Shown piece after piece: positions 27,883 to 36,194 of a stretch of DNA of 64,000 nt (the first letter of the stretch is position 1; each line of letters opens with the position of its first letter). The stretch lies in NCBI GenBank assembly GCA_963825555.1, contig CAWGTZ010000002.1:66541-130540 (forward strand). The letters are read 5' to 3'. Position numbers and translations under genes: made by a program. The notes below the pieces were generated by a model, which searched no databases, was not told the origin of the DNA, and saw only the letters and a program-made list of their open reading frames with translations. This DNA is from JAGVSR01 sp963825555. GTDB lineage: Bacteria > Pseudomonadota > Alphaproteobacteria > Rhizobiales > Hyphomicrobiaceae.

Positions 27883-29070
27883 ATGACAGCGGCTGCGCCG
27901 GGTTTTCTGGAACTGATGCCGGATACGTCGACTGCCCTCTTCGCACTGGTGGTCCTGCTGACGGGGCTTCATGTTCTGTCCGCCGCATTGACGGCGTGGC
28001 GGGTGATCCGGCGGCCGGAGCCCACTTCGCCGCCAGCGGATCACACCGGGTCCGTGACCCTGCTGCGCCCCGTCTGCGGACTCGACCCGAACGACGAGAC
28101 CACGCTCGGCTCGACATTCCGGCTCGCTGACCATCCCGATCTGGAGATCGTTTTCTGCGCCGGGCGGGAGAGCGATGCCGCTGTACCACTCGTGCGCCGT
28201 CTCATCGCCGAAAATCCGCACGTGCGCGCAAGGCTGCTCGTCGGGGACGAACGGCCGACCTCCAACCCCAAGCTCAACAATCTCGTCAAAGGCTGGCACG
28301 GCACCACGGGCACGTGGGTCATCATGGCCGACAGCAATGTACTGCTTCCGCCGGATTACGTTTCGGAGCTGATGGACGCCTATCGCGCCGACACGGGACT
28401 TGTCTGCTCGCCCCCGGTGGGCTGCGCGCCGCGAGGATGGGCCGCCGAGATCGAATGCGCCTTCCTCAACACCTATCAGGCACGCTGGCAGATCGCCGCC
28501 GACACGATCGGCTTCGGGTTCGCCCAGGGCAAGTCCATGCTCTGGCGGCGCGACCTCCTCGATTCAGCTGGCGGCATCGAGGCACTAGGCGTTGATGCGG
28601 CGGAGGATGCGGCCGCGACCAAGATCGTCCGCGCCGGCGGGCGTCGCGTTCGCCTCGTGGACCGACCCTATCCGCAGCCGCTCGGCCGGCGCAGTCTCAA
28701 GGAGATCTGGGACCGTCAGGTCCGCTGGGCCCGGCTGAGGCGCGCGACATTTCCCATCTACTACCTGCCCGAGATTCTGACCGGGGCAGCCGTGCCCTTC
28801 GCGGCCCTGGCCGTCGCGGCCCCGGACCTCGGCCTTCACCCGCTGACGGCGGTCACGACCCTCGCCGCTTTCTGGTATGCAACCGAACTGGCTCTCGCCA
28901 AGGTTGCGGGCTGGCACATCTCGCCCTGGGCGCCGGTCGCTTTCGTGCTGCGCGATCTCATGCTGCCCGCGGTCTGGATCGAGGGTCTGACCGGCAACGG
29001 CTTCAATTGGCGGGGCAATGAGATGAGCGCCTCATTGAGCATATCCGGGGCCCGCCACCGCCAGACCTGA
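27883..29070 (+). CDS. Ceramide glucosyltransferase-like GT21 enzyme
   Basis: Membrane glycosyltransferase of 395 residues expected to move a sugar from a UDP-sugar to a lipid such as ceramide. An N-terminal membrane helix (about 16-40) precedes the GT-A core with the metal-binding MADSNVLLPPDYV, the EDAAATK acid region and the (Q/R)-x2-R-W signature in RQVRWARLRR, typical of GT21. Two or more hydrophobic segments close the chain (about 290-360). Homologues make glucosylceramide or glycosyl-diacylglycerol in some alphaproteobacteria; a HpnI-like hopanoid role is a less likely alternative. No other sphingolipid gene lies nearby. Confidence 0.85.
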   Translation: MTAAAPGFLELMPDTSTALFALVVLLTGLHVLSAALTAWRVIRRPEPTSPPADHTGSVTLLRPVCGLDPNDETTLGSTFRLADHPDLEIVFCAGRESDAAVPLVRRLIAENPHVRARLLVGDERPTSNPKLNNLVKGWHGTTGTWVIMADSNVLLPPDYVSELMDAYRADTGLVCSPPVGCAPRGWAAEIECAFLNTYQARWQIAADTIGFGFAQGKSMLWRRDLLDSAGGIEALGVDAAEDAAATKIVRAGGRRVRLVDRPYPQPLGRRSLKEIWDRQVRWARLRRATFPIYYLPEILTGAAVPFAALAVAAPDLGLHPLTAVTTLAAFWYATELALAKVAGWHISPWAPVAFVLRDLMLPAVWIEGLTGNGFNWRGNEMSASLSISGARHRQT

Positions 29071-29144
29071 TCGCCGTCAGTCCGGCATCGCCCCACCGCT
29101 CCCAGCGCGCCCCCCTTTGGCCAATCGCCCGCCGCGGAATGCCC

Positions 29145-29188
29145 TTAATCGAAAGTTACCAAGCCTTAAGGGTTCACCGTTAACCCTT
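29145..29188 (+). promoter_or_regulatory. Possible CtrA-type site and inverted repeat upstream of the DUF882 gene
   Basis: TTAATCGAAAGTTAC (29145-29159) matches seven of eight bases of TTAA-N7-TTAA. Immediately after it AAGGGTT and AACCCTT form an inverted repeat with a seven-base spacer (29168-29188). Either could control the following murein peptidase gene. Confidence 0.3.
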
Positions 29189-29289
29189 CAGAAATCGCCA
29201 TATGCCGGCCGGGTTCGCAGACCGACGCACGCCGGCCGTATCGCCATTTTTACCGGGGCACGCACCTCGGATCTTGGGAGAGCCGGAGC

Positions 29290-30810
29290 TTGCGAGCGAG
29301 GCCTAGTCAGATTGCAGGCGGGATTGCATTGCTGGCGGGCATGGCCGCCGCGACGCTAACTGGCGTCGTCGGTGCAGCGGGAGATGACCGCACGATCTGG
29401 ATGTATCACATTCACACCAAGGAAACGATCCAGATCCTCTACAAGAAGAACGGCCGCTACATTCCCGAGGCGTTGAAGAAGCTCAACTGGTTCCTGCGCG
29501 ACTGGCGCCGCGACGAGTCGACGAAGATGGATCCCAGGACGATCGACATCGTTTGGGAAATGCACGCCGAACTGGGCTCACAGAAGCCCGTCCACATCAT
29601 CTCCGGTTATCGGTCGCGCAACACCAACGAAATGCTGCGCAAAACGCGGGGCGGCCAGGCGAGTCAGAGCCAGCACATCACGGGCAAGGCTATCGACATC
29701 CATTTCCCCGATGTGCCGGTCCGACGCCTGCGTTACTCCGCCATGATCCGAGAGCGGGGCGGCGTTGGCTACTATCCCACCTCGGCGCTTCCGTTCGTGC
29801 ACGTCGACACCGCCCGCGTTCGCAGCTGGCCGCGGCTGCCACACGACGAACTAGCGCTGCTGTTCCCCAGCGGACGCTCCAAGCATCTGTCGGCGGAAGG
29901 CCGATCGCTCGAGCCGGGTGACGCGTCCGCAGCCCGCCGCCGCAAGCCGCAGCTGGCCCGCCAGGTCGCAGAGTACTTCGATATCCGTGCCACCCCGCGC
30001 AAGGCGGTGCTCGTTGCCTCCGCCGACGGGGCGCCCCTGCCCGTCCCTCCCGCGCCCAAGCCGGCGGTACGCCCAGCGCCGTCGCCACAGCCGGAAAAGC
30101 AGGCCACCGTGCTCGCCGCCCTGCCCCCGCCGCCCATGCCGCGGCCCGTCCCGCCGGCCCAAGCGCCGGCGACCACGGCCGAGCCTGCGCCCCGGCTGGT
30201 ACGCGAACCCCGCCTTGTCGAACGATCGTCGAAGTTCACTCAGGGACCGTCCGCCGCGGACCGCCGCAAGCTGGAGGATCTCGTCTGGCAGGCGACGATA
30301 ACGTCTCCGCAGGCTGAGCCCAAGCCGCAGCCGGTGCTGGCCGCGCTCGCGCCGTCTCCGGCCGGACGCCCAGCTACACCGCCAGCTGCGGAAACGCAGC
30401 CCGATTTGCCGGATAAAGCCGTGGCTGAGCTAGAAGCCGACAGCGGCCTTGCAGGCCGGGAGACGACCACATGGATCGCGGCTCCCGCCTATGATGACGA
30501 CCACCCCGAGGAATTGGCCTACCAGCCCTTCCCCATCCTGCCTCTGCTGACCAACACCCCATCGCCTGACGATCCGGCCCTTGCCCGCATGGTGCATCCC
30601 GACGTGGCGCGGACACTGGACATGCTCGACGACGAGGGACGCATTCTGCCCATGCGCATCCGCCCCGGCGCCCAGTTGGCGCAACTGCTATTGGCTAAAG
30701 AGTTCAGGGGCCAAGCCGTCGACCTGTCGGACATCGAAACGCGACGGGACAGAGAGCTTGATGGACAAACCGGCGTGGCCGAGAGGGTAGTCAGGACGTC
30801 TCCGCGCTGA
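29290..30810 (+). CDS. DUF882 (M15A-like) murein peptidase with long Pro-rich tail
   Basis: 506-residue periplasmic protein. It starts at TTG after a GGGAG site; the TTG gives a normal signal peptide (about 1-30). The DUF882/YcbK-like zinc peptidase domain is residues 35-200, with HIISGYRSRNTNEML, the QHITGKAIDIHFPD zinc pair and FVHVD. Family members cleave peptidoglycan cross-links. The remaining 300 residues are Pro/Ala-rich and probably disordered, far longer than YcbK itself. The 3' end overlaps the end of oxyR by 20 bases. An alternative ATG at 29341 would cut into the signal peptide. Confidence 0.88.
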   Translation: MRARPSQIAGGIALLAGMAAATLTGVVGAAGDDRTIWMYHIHTKETIQILYKKNGRYIPEALKKLNWFLRDWRRDESTKMDPRTIDIVWEMHAELGSQKPVHIISGYRSRNTNEMLRKTRGGQASQSQHITGKAIDIHFPDVPVRRLRYSAMIRERGGVGYYPTSALPFVHVDTARVRSWPRLPHDELALLFPSGRSKHLSAEGRSLEPGDASAARRRKPQLARQVAEYFDIRATPRKAVLVASADGAPLPVPPAPKPAVRPAPSPQPEKQATVLAALPPPPMPRPVPPAQAPATTAEPAPRLVREPRLVERSSKFTQGPSAADRRKLEDLVWQATITSPQAEPKPQPVLAALAPSPAGRPATPPAAETQPDLPDKAVAELEADSGLAGRETTTWIAAPAYDDDHPEELAYQPFPILPLLTNTPSPDDPALARMVHPDVARTLDMLDDEGRILPMRIRPGAQLAQLLLAKEFRGQAVDLSDIETRRDRELDGQTGVAERVVRTSPR

Positions 30811-31759
30811 TCGTCTTCGATGTGCCCTTGTTGCTGTCGTGGAGTTCCTTGGCGCGCGCAAGCGGTCCGTTCTTCCAAGCCTCGAAGACCAGCCGTCCAA
30901 GCTCTCGGAAATCGTCCTTGCGCGGGGAAGTAGTGCGCCACACAAGTCCGATTGAGCGCGTGGGCACCGGATCGCCGAAACGGATCACGGTGAGATCGCG
31001 GCCGCGTTCTTCCATGCCGAGGCTCATCTCCGGCAGCAGCGTGATGCCGAGGCCGGCAGAGACCATCTCGACGATCGTACCCAGGCTCGATGCACCGAAG
31101 GTATTGACGGTGTCCACTTGCTTCAAGCTGCAATAGGTGAGGGCCTGGTCGCGCAGGCAATGACCTTCTTCCAGCAGCAAAAGCTTTTCGCCTTCGATCA
31201 TCTCCTTGGTCGCGCGCAAACGACCGGACGACTTGCGCTGTTTGGGTAGCGCCAGAAGAAACGGATCGTCGAACAGCTTGTGCTCTTCCAGATCGGAATG
31301 GTTGATCGGAAGCGCCAGCAAGAGCACGTCGAGTTTGCCTTCGAGAAGCTCTTCGACGAGATGCACCGTCTGCGTCTCGCGTACGTGCAGTTCCAGATCC
31401 GGATAGGCATCCTTCAAGAGCGGCAACAGGGGCGGCAGCAGATAGGGCGCCACCGAGGGGATGACGCCGAGGCGCAGCGAGCCTGTCAGGACGCGGTTGG
31501 AATGGTGGGCGAAGGAAACGAGTTCACGCACATCGCCCAGGATCCGCGAGACGCGCTGCGCGATCTCCTGACCCTTGGGCGTCAGCCGAACACCGGTACG
31601 GGTGCGCTCCACAAGTATCAGACCGAGTGTCTGCTCCAGTTCGTTGATCTGCATCGAGAGCGCTGGCTGCGTGACGGCACAGCTCTCTGCGGCGCGGCCA
31701 AAATGAAGCTCACGCGACAGAGCATCGAAGTAGCGCAGCTGTTTGAGCGTGACGGACAA
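30791..31759 (-). CDS. oxyR: Hydrogen-peroxide-sensing regulator OxyR
   Basis: LysR-type regulator of 322 residues. The winged helix is residues 1-60 (HFGRAAESCAVTQPALSMQINELE), then the regulatory domain. The two redox cysteines are seen in GHCLRDQALTYCSL, nine residues apart as in E. coli OxyR (Cys199/Cys208), so peroxide sensing by disulfide formation is well supported. No catalase or peroxidase gene is adjacent; the divergent side is a 360-base gap. The C-terminal ten residues are encoded within the overlap with the DUF882 gene. Confidence 0.94.
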   Translation of the reverse strand: MSVTLKQLRYFDALSRELHFGRAAESCAVTQPALSMQINELEQTLGLILVERTRTGVRLTPKGQEIAQRVSRILGDVRELVSFAHHSNRVLTGSLRLGVIPSVAPYLLPPLLPLLKDAYPDLELHVRETQTVHLVEELLEGKLDVLLLALPINHSDLEEHKLFDDPFLLALPKQRKSSGRLRATKEMIEGEKLLLLEEGHCLRDQALTYCSLKQVDTVNTFGASSLGTIVEMVSAGLGITLLPEMSLGMEERGRDLTVIRFGDPVPTRSIGLVWRTTSPRKDDFRELGRLVFEAWKNGPLARAKELHDSNKGTSKTISAETS

Positions 31760-32047
31760 GATCAGCTTCTCTTATTCTTCCAACAATAAATAACGATTAG
31801 TTCTGATATCGCGCCCCGTCTAATCTCAAAAGCGTGATCGTCGAAAGGCAACAGGTTCAGGAGTAGAGGCAGGTTTTGCGCTGCCCGAGGTCCTGACGCC
31901 TATTCGAAGGGGCGCGGCTCTGATCCGCCCTTTCGGACACGCCCCGGTCGAAACGCCGAATCGGCCGGGGCGTTGAATTTCCAAGGGTTCTCCCAGCGCT
32001 CCTGGCCACCCCTTCGCCCTATGGTCTGACACCCCGGTCCCGAAACA
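31760..32047. other. Intergenic region upstream of oxyR, no gene seen
   Basis: The first 60 bases beyond the oxyR start are AT-rich (ATAAATAACGATTAGTTC) and probably hold the oxyR promoter. I see no open frame with coding character and no recognisable RNA in the rest. Confidence 0.5.
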
Positions 32048-32078
32048 GAACAAGGGGCGCCCAAGACGCCCCTTGTTC
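32048..32078 (-). terminator. Strong hairpin downstream of gapR
   Basis: A perfect 12-pair stem, GAACAAGGGGCG against CGCCCCTTGTTC, with a seven-base loop, 43 bases past the gapR stop codon. The T-rich tail is weak in both directions. Confidence 0.65.
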
Positions 32079-32121
32079 CTTGAGTTTCGCGCCCCGACGG
32101 AAGGGCGGCCGGAGAAGATCT

Positions 32122-32409
32122 TTACTCCGCGGCTTCCATCTGGCGTCCGGACGGAGAGGTCTCGGGCAGCATGCCAAGGGCATGCAGGTAAACCTCGAGG
32201 ATGGTTTCCTCTTCTTCGCGCTCCTGCTGGCTTTTCTTGCGCATGCGCACGATCTGGCGCAGGGCCTTCACGTCGAAGCCCACGCCCTTGGCTTCGAGGT
32301 ACTTGTCGCGGATGTCGGCCGCGAGCGCCTTCTTCTCCTCTTCGAGCCGCTCGATCTGCTCGACGAGCTGGCGCAACTGGTTCTGCGCGGCCGCCTGGAG
32401 CGTGGTCAT
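32122..32409 (-). CDS. gapR: GapR-type nucleoid-associated protein (DUF2312)
   Basis: 95-residue DNA-binding protein. The GapR domain is complete: coiled-coil LRQLVEQIERLEEEKKALAADI, then EAKGVGFDVKALRQIVRMRK and a second helix ending TILEVYLHALG. Caulobacter GapR forms a tetrameric clamp on overtwisted AT-rich DNA ahead of replication forks and helps topoisomerases. The start ATG (MTTLQAAAQNQ) fits family length. It faces the divergent transglycosylase gene across a gap of about 337 bases that must contain both promoters and in which I see nothing else. Confidence 0.92.
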   Translation of the reverse strand: MTTLQAAAQNQLRQLVEQIERLEEEKKALAADIRDKYLEAKGVGFDVKALRQIVRMRKKSQQEREEEETILEVYLHALGMLPETSPSGRQMEAAE

Positions 32410-32746
32410 GGCCTAACCTCATGATTGACGGATTGAACTGGAAACGCGAACGCAACATCGGCTGCACGGCCGCATCTGGGGCGGCGGAACCGTTACGCGA
32501 GAAGGCGTCAGACGTCCGCAAGACCCCCGCACCCATGACCACCGACGCTAGCGAGGGCGCCGGAAGGCTTCAAGGCAACGACAGTTCCATCCAGAGGTAT
32601 TTGTGCAACGCCAGCCCACCACTACCTCCGCGCGTGGCCGTAAAATGGCCCCGAATCCGGGATTGTTGGCCTATGAGACGCGGCCCGTCCTAAACCGGGG
32701 TACGGTCGTGACGGCCGGTCCGCGATCGGTCGAGGCGGAGTGAGAG

Positions 32747-34045
32747 GTGGTGGTTCTGATGCAGTTGTGGAATGCGAGTCTAATCAAGCGCACGGTCGCA
32801 AGGGGCGCTGCGCTTTGTTTGACCGTTCTCATTCTCGTCTCGGGACTGTTGATCGCATCTCTCCCGGCCGCGGCCCAGTCGCGCCCCGACTTCAAGACCT
32901 TCATTGCCTCGTTGTGGCCCGAGGCCGAGGCCGCCGGTGTCTCGCGCGCAACCTTCGACGCCGCGCTCGCCAGTCTGCAGCCAAATCTGAAGCTGCCCGA
33001 CCTTGATCTGCCGGGACGGCCGACCGACGGCAGCAAGGGACAGGCCGAATTTACCCGCGCGCCGAAAGACTATCTCGACTCCGCCTACCTCGAGCGCCTG
33101 GCGAAGACGGGCCGCCAGCTCGCCGTGAAGCACAAGTCGGCACTGGAAAAGATCGAGCGCGAGACCGGTGTCGATCGCTATTCCATTCTCGCAATCTGGG
33201 GGCGCGAGACAGCCTACGGCAACCACAAGCTTCCGCATGACGCCATTCAAGTGCTCGCCACGCTGGCTTGGACGGGGCGGCGCAAGGACCTCTTCCGCAA
33301 CGAGCTCATCGAGGCGCTGAAGATGCTGCAATCGGGTGTCGCACGGTCCGACATGCGCGCCTCATGGGCCGGCGCCGTCGGGCTCACCCAGTTCATGCCA
33401 TCCGAGTACTTCAACTACGCACGCGACCTCGACGGCGACGGCAAGAAGGACATCTTCCGCAATGTTGGGGATGCGCTGGCCTCCGGCGCCGCACAGCTTG
33501 CAGGCAAGGGCTGGGTGCGTGGCCAGACGTGGGGCTACGAGGTCATCATTCCCGCCGCAGCCGACTGCGGCTTCGAGGGCCCGACGCAAGCCCGCCCGAT
33601 TTCCGAATGGCAGAAGCTGGGCTTTAAACGCGCCGATGGCCGGCCCTGGGGCGAAAAATACCAAGGCGTGGAAGCTTACCTCATGAGCCCCGCTGGCGCT
33701 TATGGTCCCTCATTCCTGGTCTTCGAAAACTACAAGGTCATCCGGCGATACAATATGTCCGATCTCTACGCGGTATTCGTCGGCCATCTGGCGGACCGCA
33801 TCGCGGGCAGGGGCGATTTCGTGCACGCGTTCGGTGGTACGGGCGCGCAGAAGACCAAGGTCATCGAAGAGATCCAGGCGCGCTTGGGCAAAGCCGGGTA
33901 CGACGTAGAAAAAGTGGACGGCAAGGTCGGCTCCAACACGCGCAAGGTCATTGGCCTCTACCAGCGCGCCAGCGGCATAAAGGTCGACTGCTGGCCCTCC
34001 GATGAGGTTCTGGCGCATATCCGCCGCACGGCGTCGAACCCGTGA
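32747..34045 (+). CDS. Lytic murein transglycosylase, MltB family
   Basis: Cleaves peptidoglycan glycan strands to anhydro products in the periplasm. The 432-residue chain has a signal-anchor (about 15-45), the SLT_2 domain with catalytic Glu in IWGRETAYGNHK near 152 and AVGLTQFMPSEYF near 216, and a C-terminal peptidoglycan-binding domain (IQARLGKAGYDVEKVDGKVG...VIGLYQRASG). A GTG start follows GGAGTGAGAG; an ATG 12 bases later is equally possible. A soluble Slt-type is excluded by the MltB-like order. Confidence 0.93.
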   Translation: MVVLMQLWNASLIKRTVARGAALCLTVLILVSGLLIASLPAAAQSRPDFKTFIASLWPEAEAAGVSRATFDAALASLQPNLKLPDLDLPGRPTDGSKGQAEFTRAPKDYLDSAYLERLAKTGRQLAVKHKSALEKIERETGVDRYSILAIWGRETAYGNHKLPHDAIQVLATLAWTGRRKDLFRNELIEALKMLQSGVARSDMRASWAGAVGLTQFMPSEYFNYARDLDGDGKKDIFRNVGDALASGAAQLAGKGWVRGQTWGYEVIIPAAADCGFEGPTQARPISEWQKLGFKRADGRPWGEKYQGVEAYLMSPAGAYGPSFLVFENYKVIRRYNMSDLYAVFVGHLADRIAGRGDFVHAFGGTGAQKTKVIEEIQARLGKAGYDVEKVDGKVGSNTRKVIGLYQRASGIKVDCWPSDEVLAHIRRTASNP

Positions 34046-34169
34046 GGTCACACGCGTGGGTCTTGTCTTGATAGGCCGCAACCCTCAGAATGGCGACATA
34101 GGGAGTCGCGGGTCAAATAAGCCCAGCGGCCCGTTCTGCGTTTCCCGATTCTGGAGTTTTCATTCGCCG

Positions 34170-35540
34170 ATGGTTCGCCGGCTCTTCGTGCTGCTCGCAA
34201 TGCTGATCGCCTGGCCCTTCGTCCAGGCGGGGGTGGCGCATGCCCAGGACGATCTGGCGGGCCTCAGCTTCATCACACCGTTTCCAAAGGGGGACGTCTA
34301 CAGGGTCGCCGTCCTTGGCGACGACATGGCCGAGGGCCTGCTATACGGTCTGCAGGAGACCTTGCAGACGGATGCGCGCCTGCAAGTCCCGCCCCGGCAT
34401 ACGGTCATGAATGGCTTCATGAGGGCCGACCACGCCGAGAAGGCCGTGGGGCTGGAAGAGGATCTGAAGCGCGACCGCCCGGAGATTGTCGTGCTGATGA
34501 TGGGCGCGTGGGACCGCGTCTCGCTGCGCAATTCATCCGGGAAGAAAATCCGGGTGGGCACTGCCGAGTGGCGCACCGAATACGGCCAGCGCGTCGACCG
34601 GTTGCTGAAGATGATGAAGCGGCTCAACATCGCCGTGTATCTCGTCGGCCTGCCGAACGTGCGCAAATACGACGCCAACGAAGACGTGCAGATGATGAAC
34701 GAGGTGCTGCGCGAGCGCGCTTATCTCAACGGCATGAAGTTCATCGACACCTATGCAGGCTTCCTCGACGAGGACGGTGGTTTCAGCAGCTGGGGACCGG
34801 ATCTCACGGGCAAAATCGTGAAGCTGCGCGATGGTGAGGGTATTTACTTCACGATGGCGGGCAACCGGAAGCTCGCCCACTTTGTCGAACGCGATATGCG
34901 CCGCGACCTCAAGCAAGCCCGGGCCGCACGCAGCCTGCCGCTGGCGGGCAATGAAGCCGAGCAGGCCAAAATCAATCCTGGCAAGGCTGTCATCAAGGAA
35001 ACGGGCAAGTCGAGCGCTTCGGCCACGGCCGAAGCCGCGGCGGGCCCTTCGGGCAGCACGGGCACCGGAGATCAGCCGTCGGACAACGGCCGTATCAGCC
35101 TCAAGACGGTCAATCCATCGGGCCGCGAGGAGGTCGTAACCATCGACATCGTGCGACCGGCCATACCGGCTTCGGTCGTTGCCCTCGTGACCCGCAAGGA
35201 AAGCGCCGACAAGGCCTCGCAACTGGGCCAGGTGCTCGTCGATCGCATCGCCGAGGGCCTCAATGTGATGAGTACCGTGACACCGCCGACCTCAGCCATG
35301 GCCGGCGGATTGCGTGGCCGGCTCTCGCCAACACAATCGCCCTACTACCGCGTTCTGGTGAAGGGGGAGCGGCTGGCCCCGCGACCGGGCCGCGGTGACG
35401 ATCTGGTCTGGCCGCGGCCGGAACCAGAACCTATCGAGGTCACGCCGGTTTCAGATCCGCTGGAAACCGGGTCGGCTGCTGATCTGCTGCCCAAACCCAA
35501 GCCCGCTCCGACTTCGAATAGGAAGCGCAAGGCGGAGTGA
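34170..35540 (+). CDS. DUF459 SGNH-hydrolase-like secreted protein
   Basis: 456-residue envelope protein. Residues 1-25 are a signal peptide (VQAGVAHAQ). DUF459, an SGNH/GDSL-related fold, covers about 40-250: VAVLGDDMAEGLLYGLQ holds the block-I position, but Asp-Asp replaces the usual Gly-Asp-Ser, so esterase activity is doubtful; VLMMGAWDR is the block-III-like segment. The last 200 residues are low-complexity, Ser/Ala/Pro-rich. The start chosen begins the signal peptide; an upstream in-frame ATG overlaps the transglycosylase gene and is rejected. It may be co-transcribed with that gene, 124 bases upstream. Confidence 0.85.
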   Translation: MVRRLFVLLAMLIAWPFVQAGVAHAQDDLAGLSFITPFPKGDVYRVAVLGDDMAEGLLYGLQETLQTDARLQVPPRHTVMNGFMRADHAEKAVGLEEDLKRDRPEIVVLMMGAWDRVSLRNSSGKKIRVGTAEWRTEYGQRVDRLLKMMKRLNIAVYLVGLPNVRKYDANEDVQMMNEVLRERAYLNGMKFIDTYAGFLDEDGGFSSWGPDLTGKIVKLRDGEGIYFTMAGNRKLAHFVERDMRRDLKQARAARSLPLAGNEAEQAKINPGKAVIKETGKSSASATAEAAAGPSGSTGTGDQPSDNGRISLKTVNPSGREEVVTIDIVRPAIPASVVALVTRKESADKASQLGQVLVDRIAEGLNVMSTVTPPTSAMAGGLRGRLSPTQSPYYRVLVKGERLAPRPGRGDDLVWPRPEPEPIEVTPVSDPLETGSAADLLPKPKPAPTSNRKRKAE

Positions 35541-35635
35541 TCGCCAACGGTTGTTGGCGGGCTGTGCGAACGCGTGGTAAGTCCACGCGTCCGCGTGCCA
35601 CGTTAAGAGATGCCTGTATTGATCCCGCTGTCTTA

Positions 35636-36016
35636 CTAGAGTTCCCGGACCGGGGATGGTCGACGGCGGCCGCGCTCGGCCTTGGCGCTCCCCTTCAGGC
35701 GTGCGGCGATATCGTCGAGACGGCGCTTGGCGGCATCGAAGGCATCGCGCAACGCGATCAAAAGATCTTCTTGAGCATGACCGACGGCGCTCTCATGCGT
35801 CAGGATCAGAGGGGCGTGATCGGGAATGCCGACATCGATCTTGATCTCGTAGGACTTTCCTTTGTGCGCATGCTTGTTGGGAGCGGCCACCACGACCCGG
35901 CAGTGCGTCATCCGATCGAAGACTTTCTCCAGCTTCGCCACCTTTTCCGTAATCTTGGCTTCCACGGCGGCGCTTTTATCCAGGCCTTTGAAAGTGATTT
36001 CGAGCGGTGTGTTCAT
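35636..36016 (-). CDS. Short HPF/RaiA-family ribosome hibernation factor
   Basis: 126-residue protein of the S30AE family, which binds the small subunit and silences ribosomes in slow growth. Visible core: MNTPLEITFKGLDKSAAVEA, KITEKVAKLEKVFDRMTHCR, and DLLIALRDAFDAAKRRL. It lacks the C-terminal dimerisation domain of long HPF, and instead ends in a basic Arg-rich tail (AERGRRRPSPVREL). It stands alone and converges with the DUF459 gene. Whether it acts as HPF or as a YfiA-like inhibitor cannot be told. Confidence 0.85.
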   Translation of the reverse strand: MNTPLEITFKGLDKSAAVEAKITEKVAKLEKVFDRMTHCRVVVAAPNKHAHKGKSYEIKIDVGIPDHAPLILTHESAVGHAQEDLLIALRDAFDAAKRRLDDIAARLKGSAKAERGRRRPSPVREL

Positions 36017-36194
36017 GGGTGGTGCCTTTCGCGGCTGCTTCTCGTGACACGTGTCACTTTTTTGATATTAAGCCTGTTAGCGGCAGGAACAAGGTTTCCG
36101 GGACCGGCAAAAATAATACCGGCCCGCGCGGAAGCGGGCCGGTAGGATTTTGCGGTGCGGGACTTGGCCTTTAACGCCGGATTGCGAACACCGG

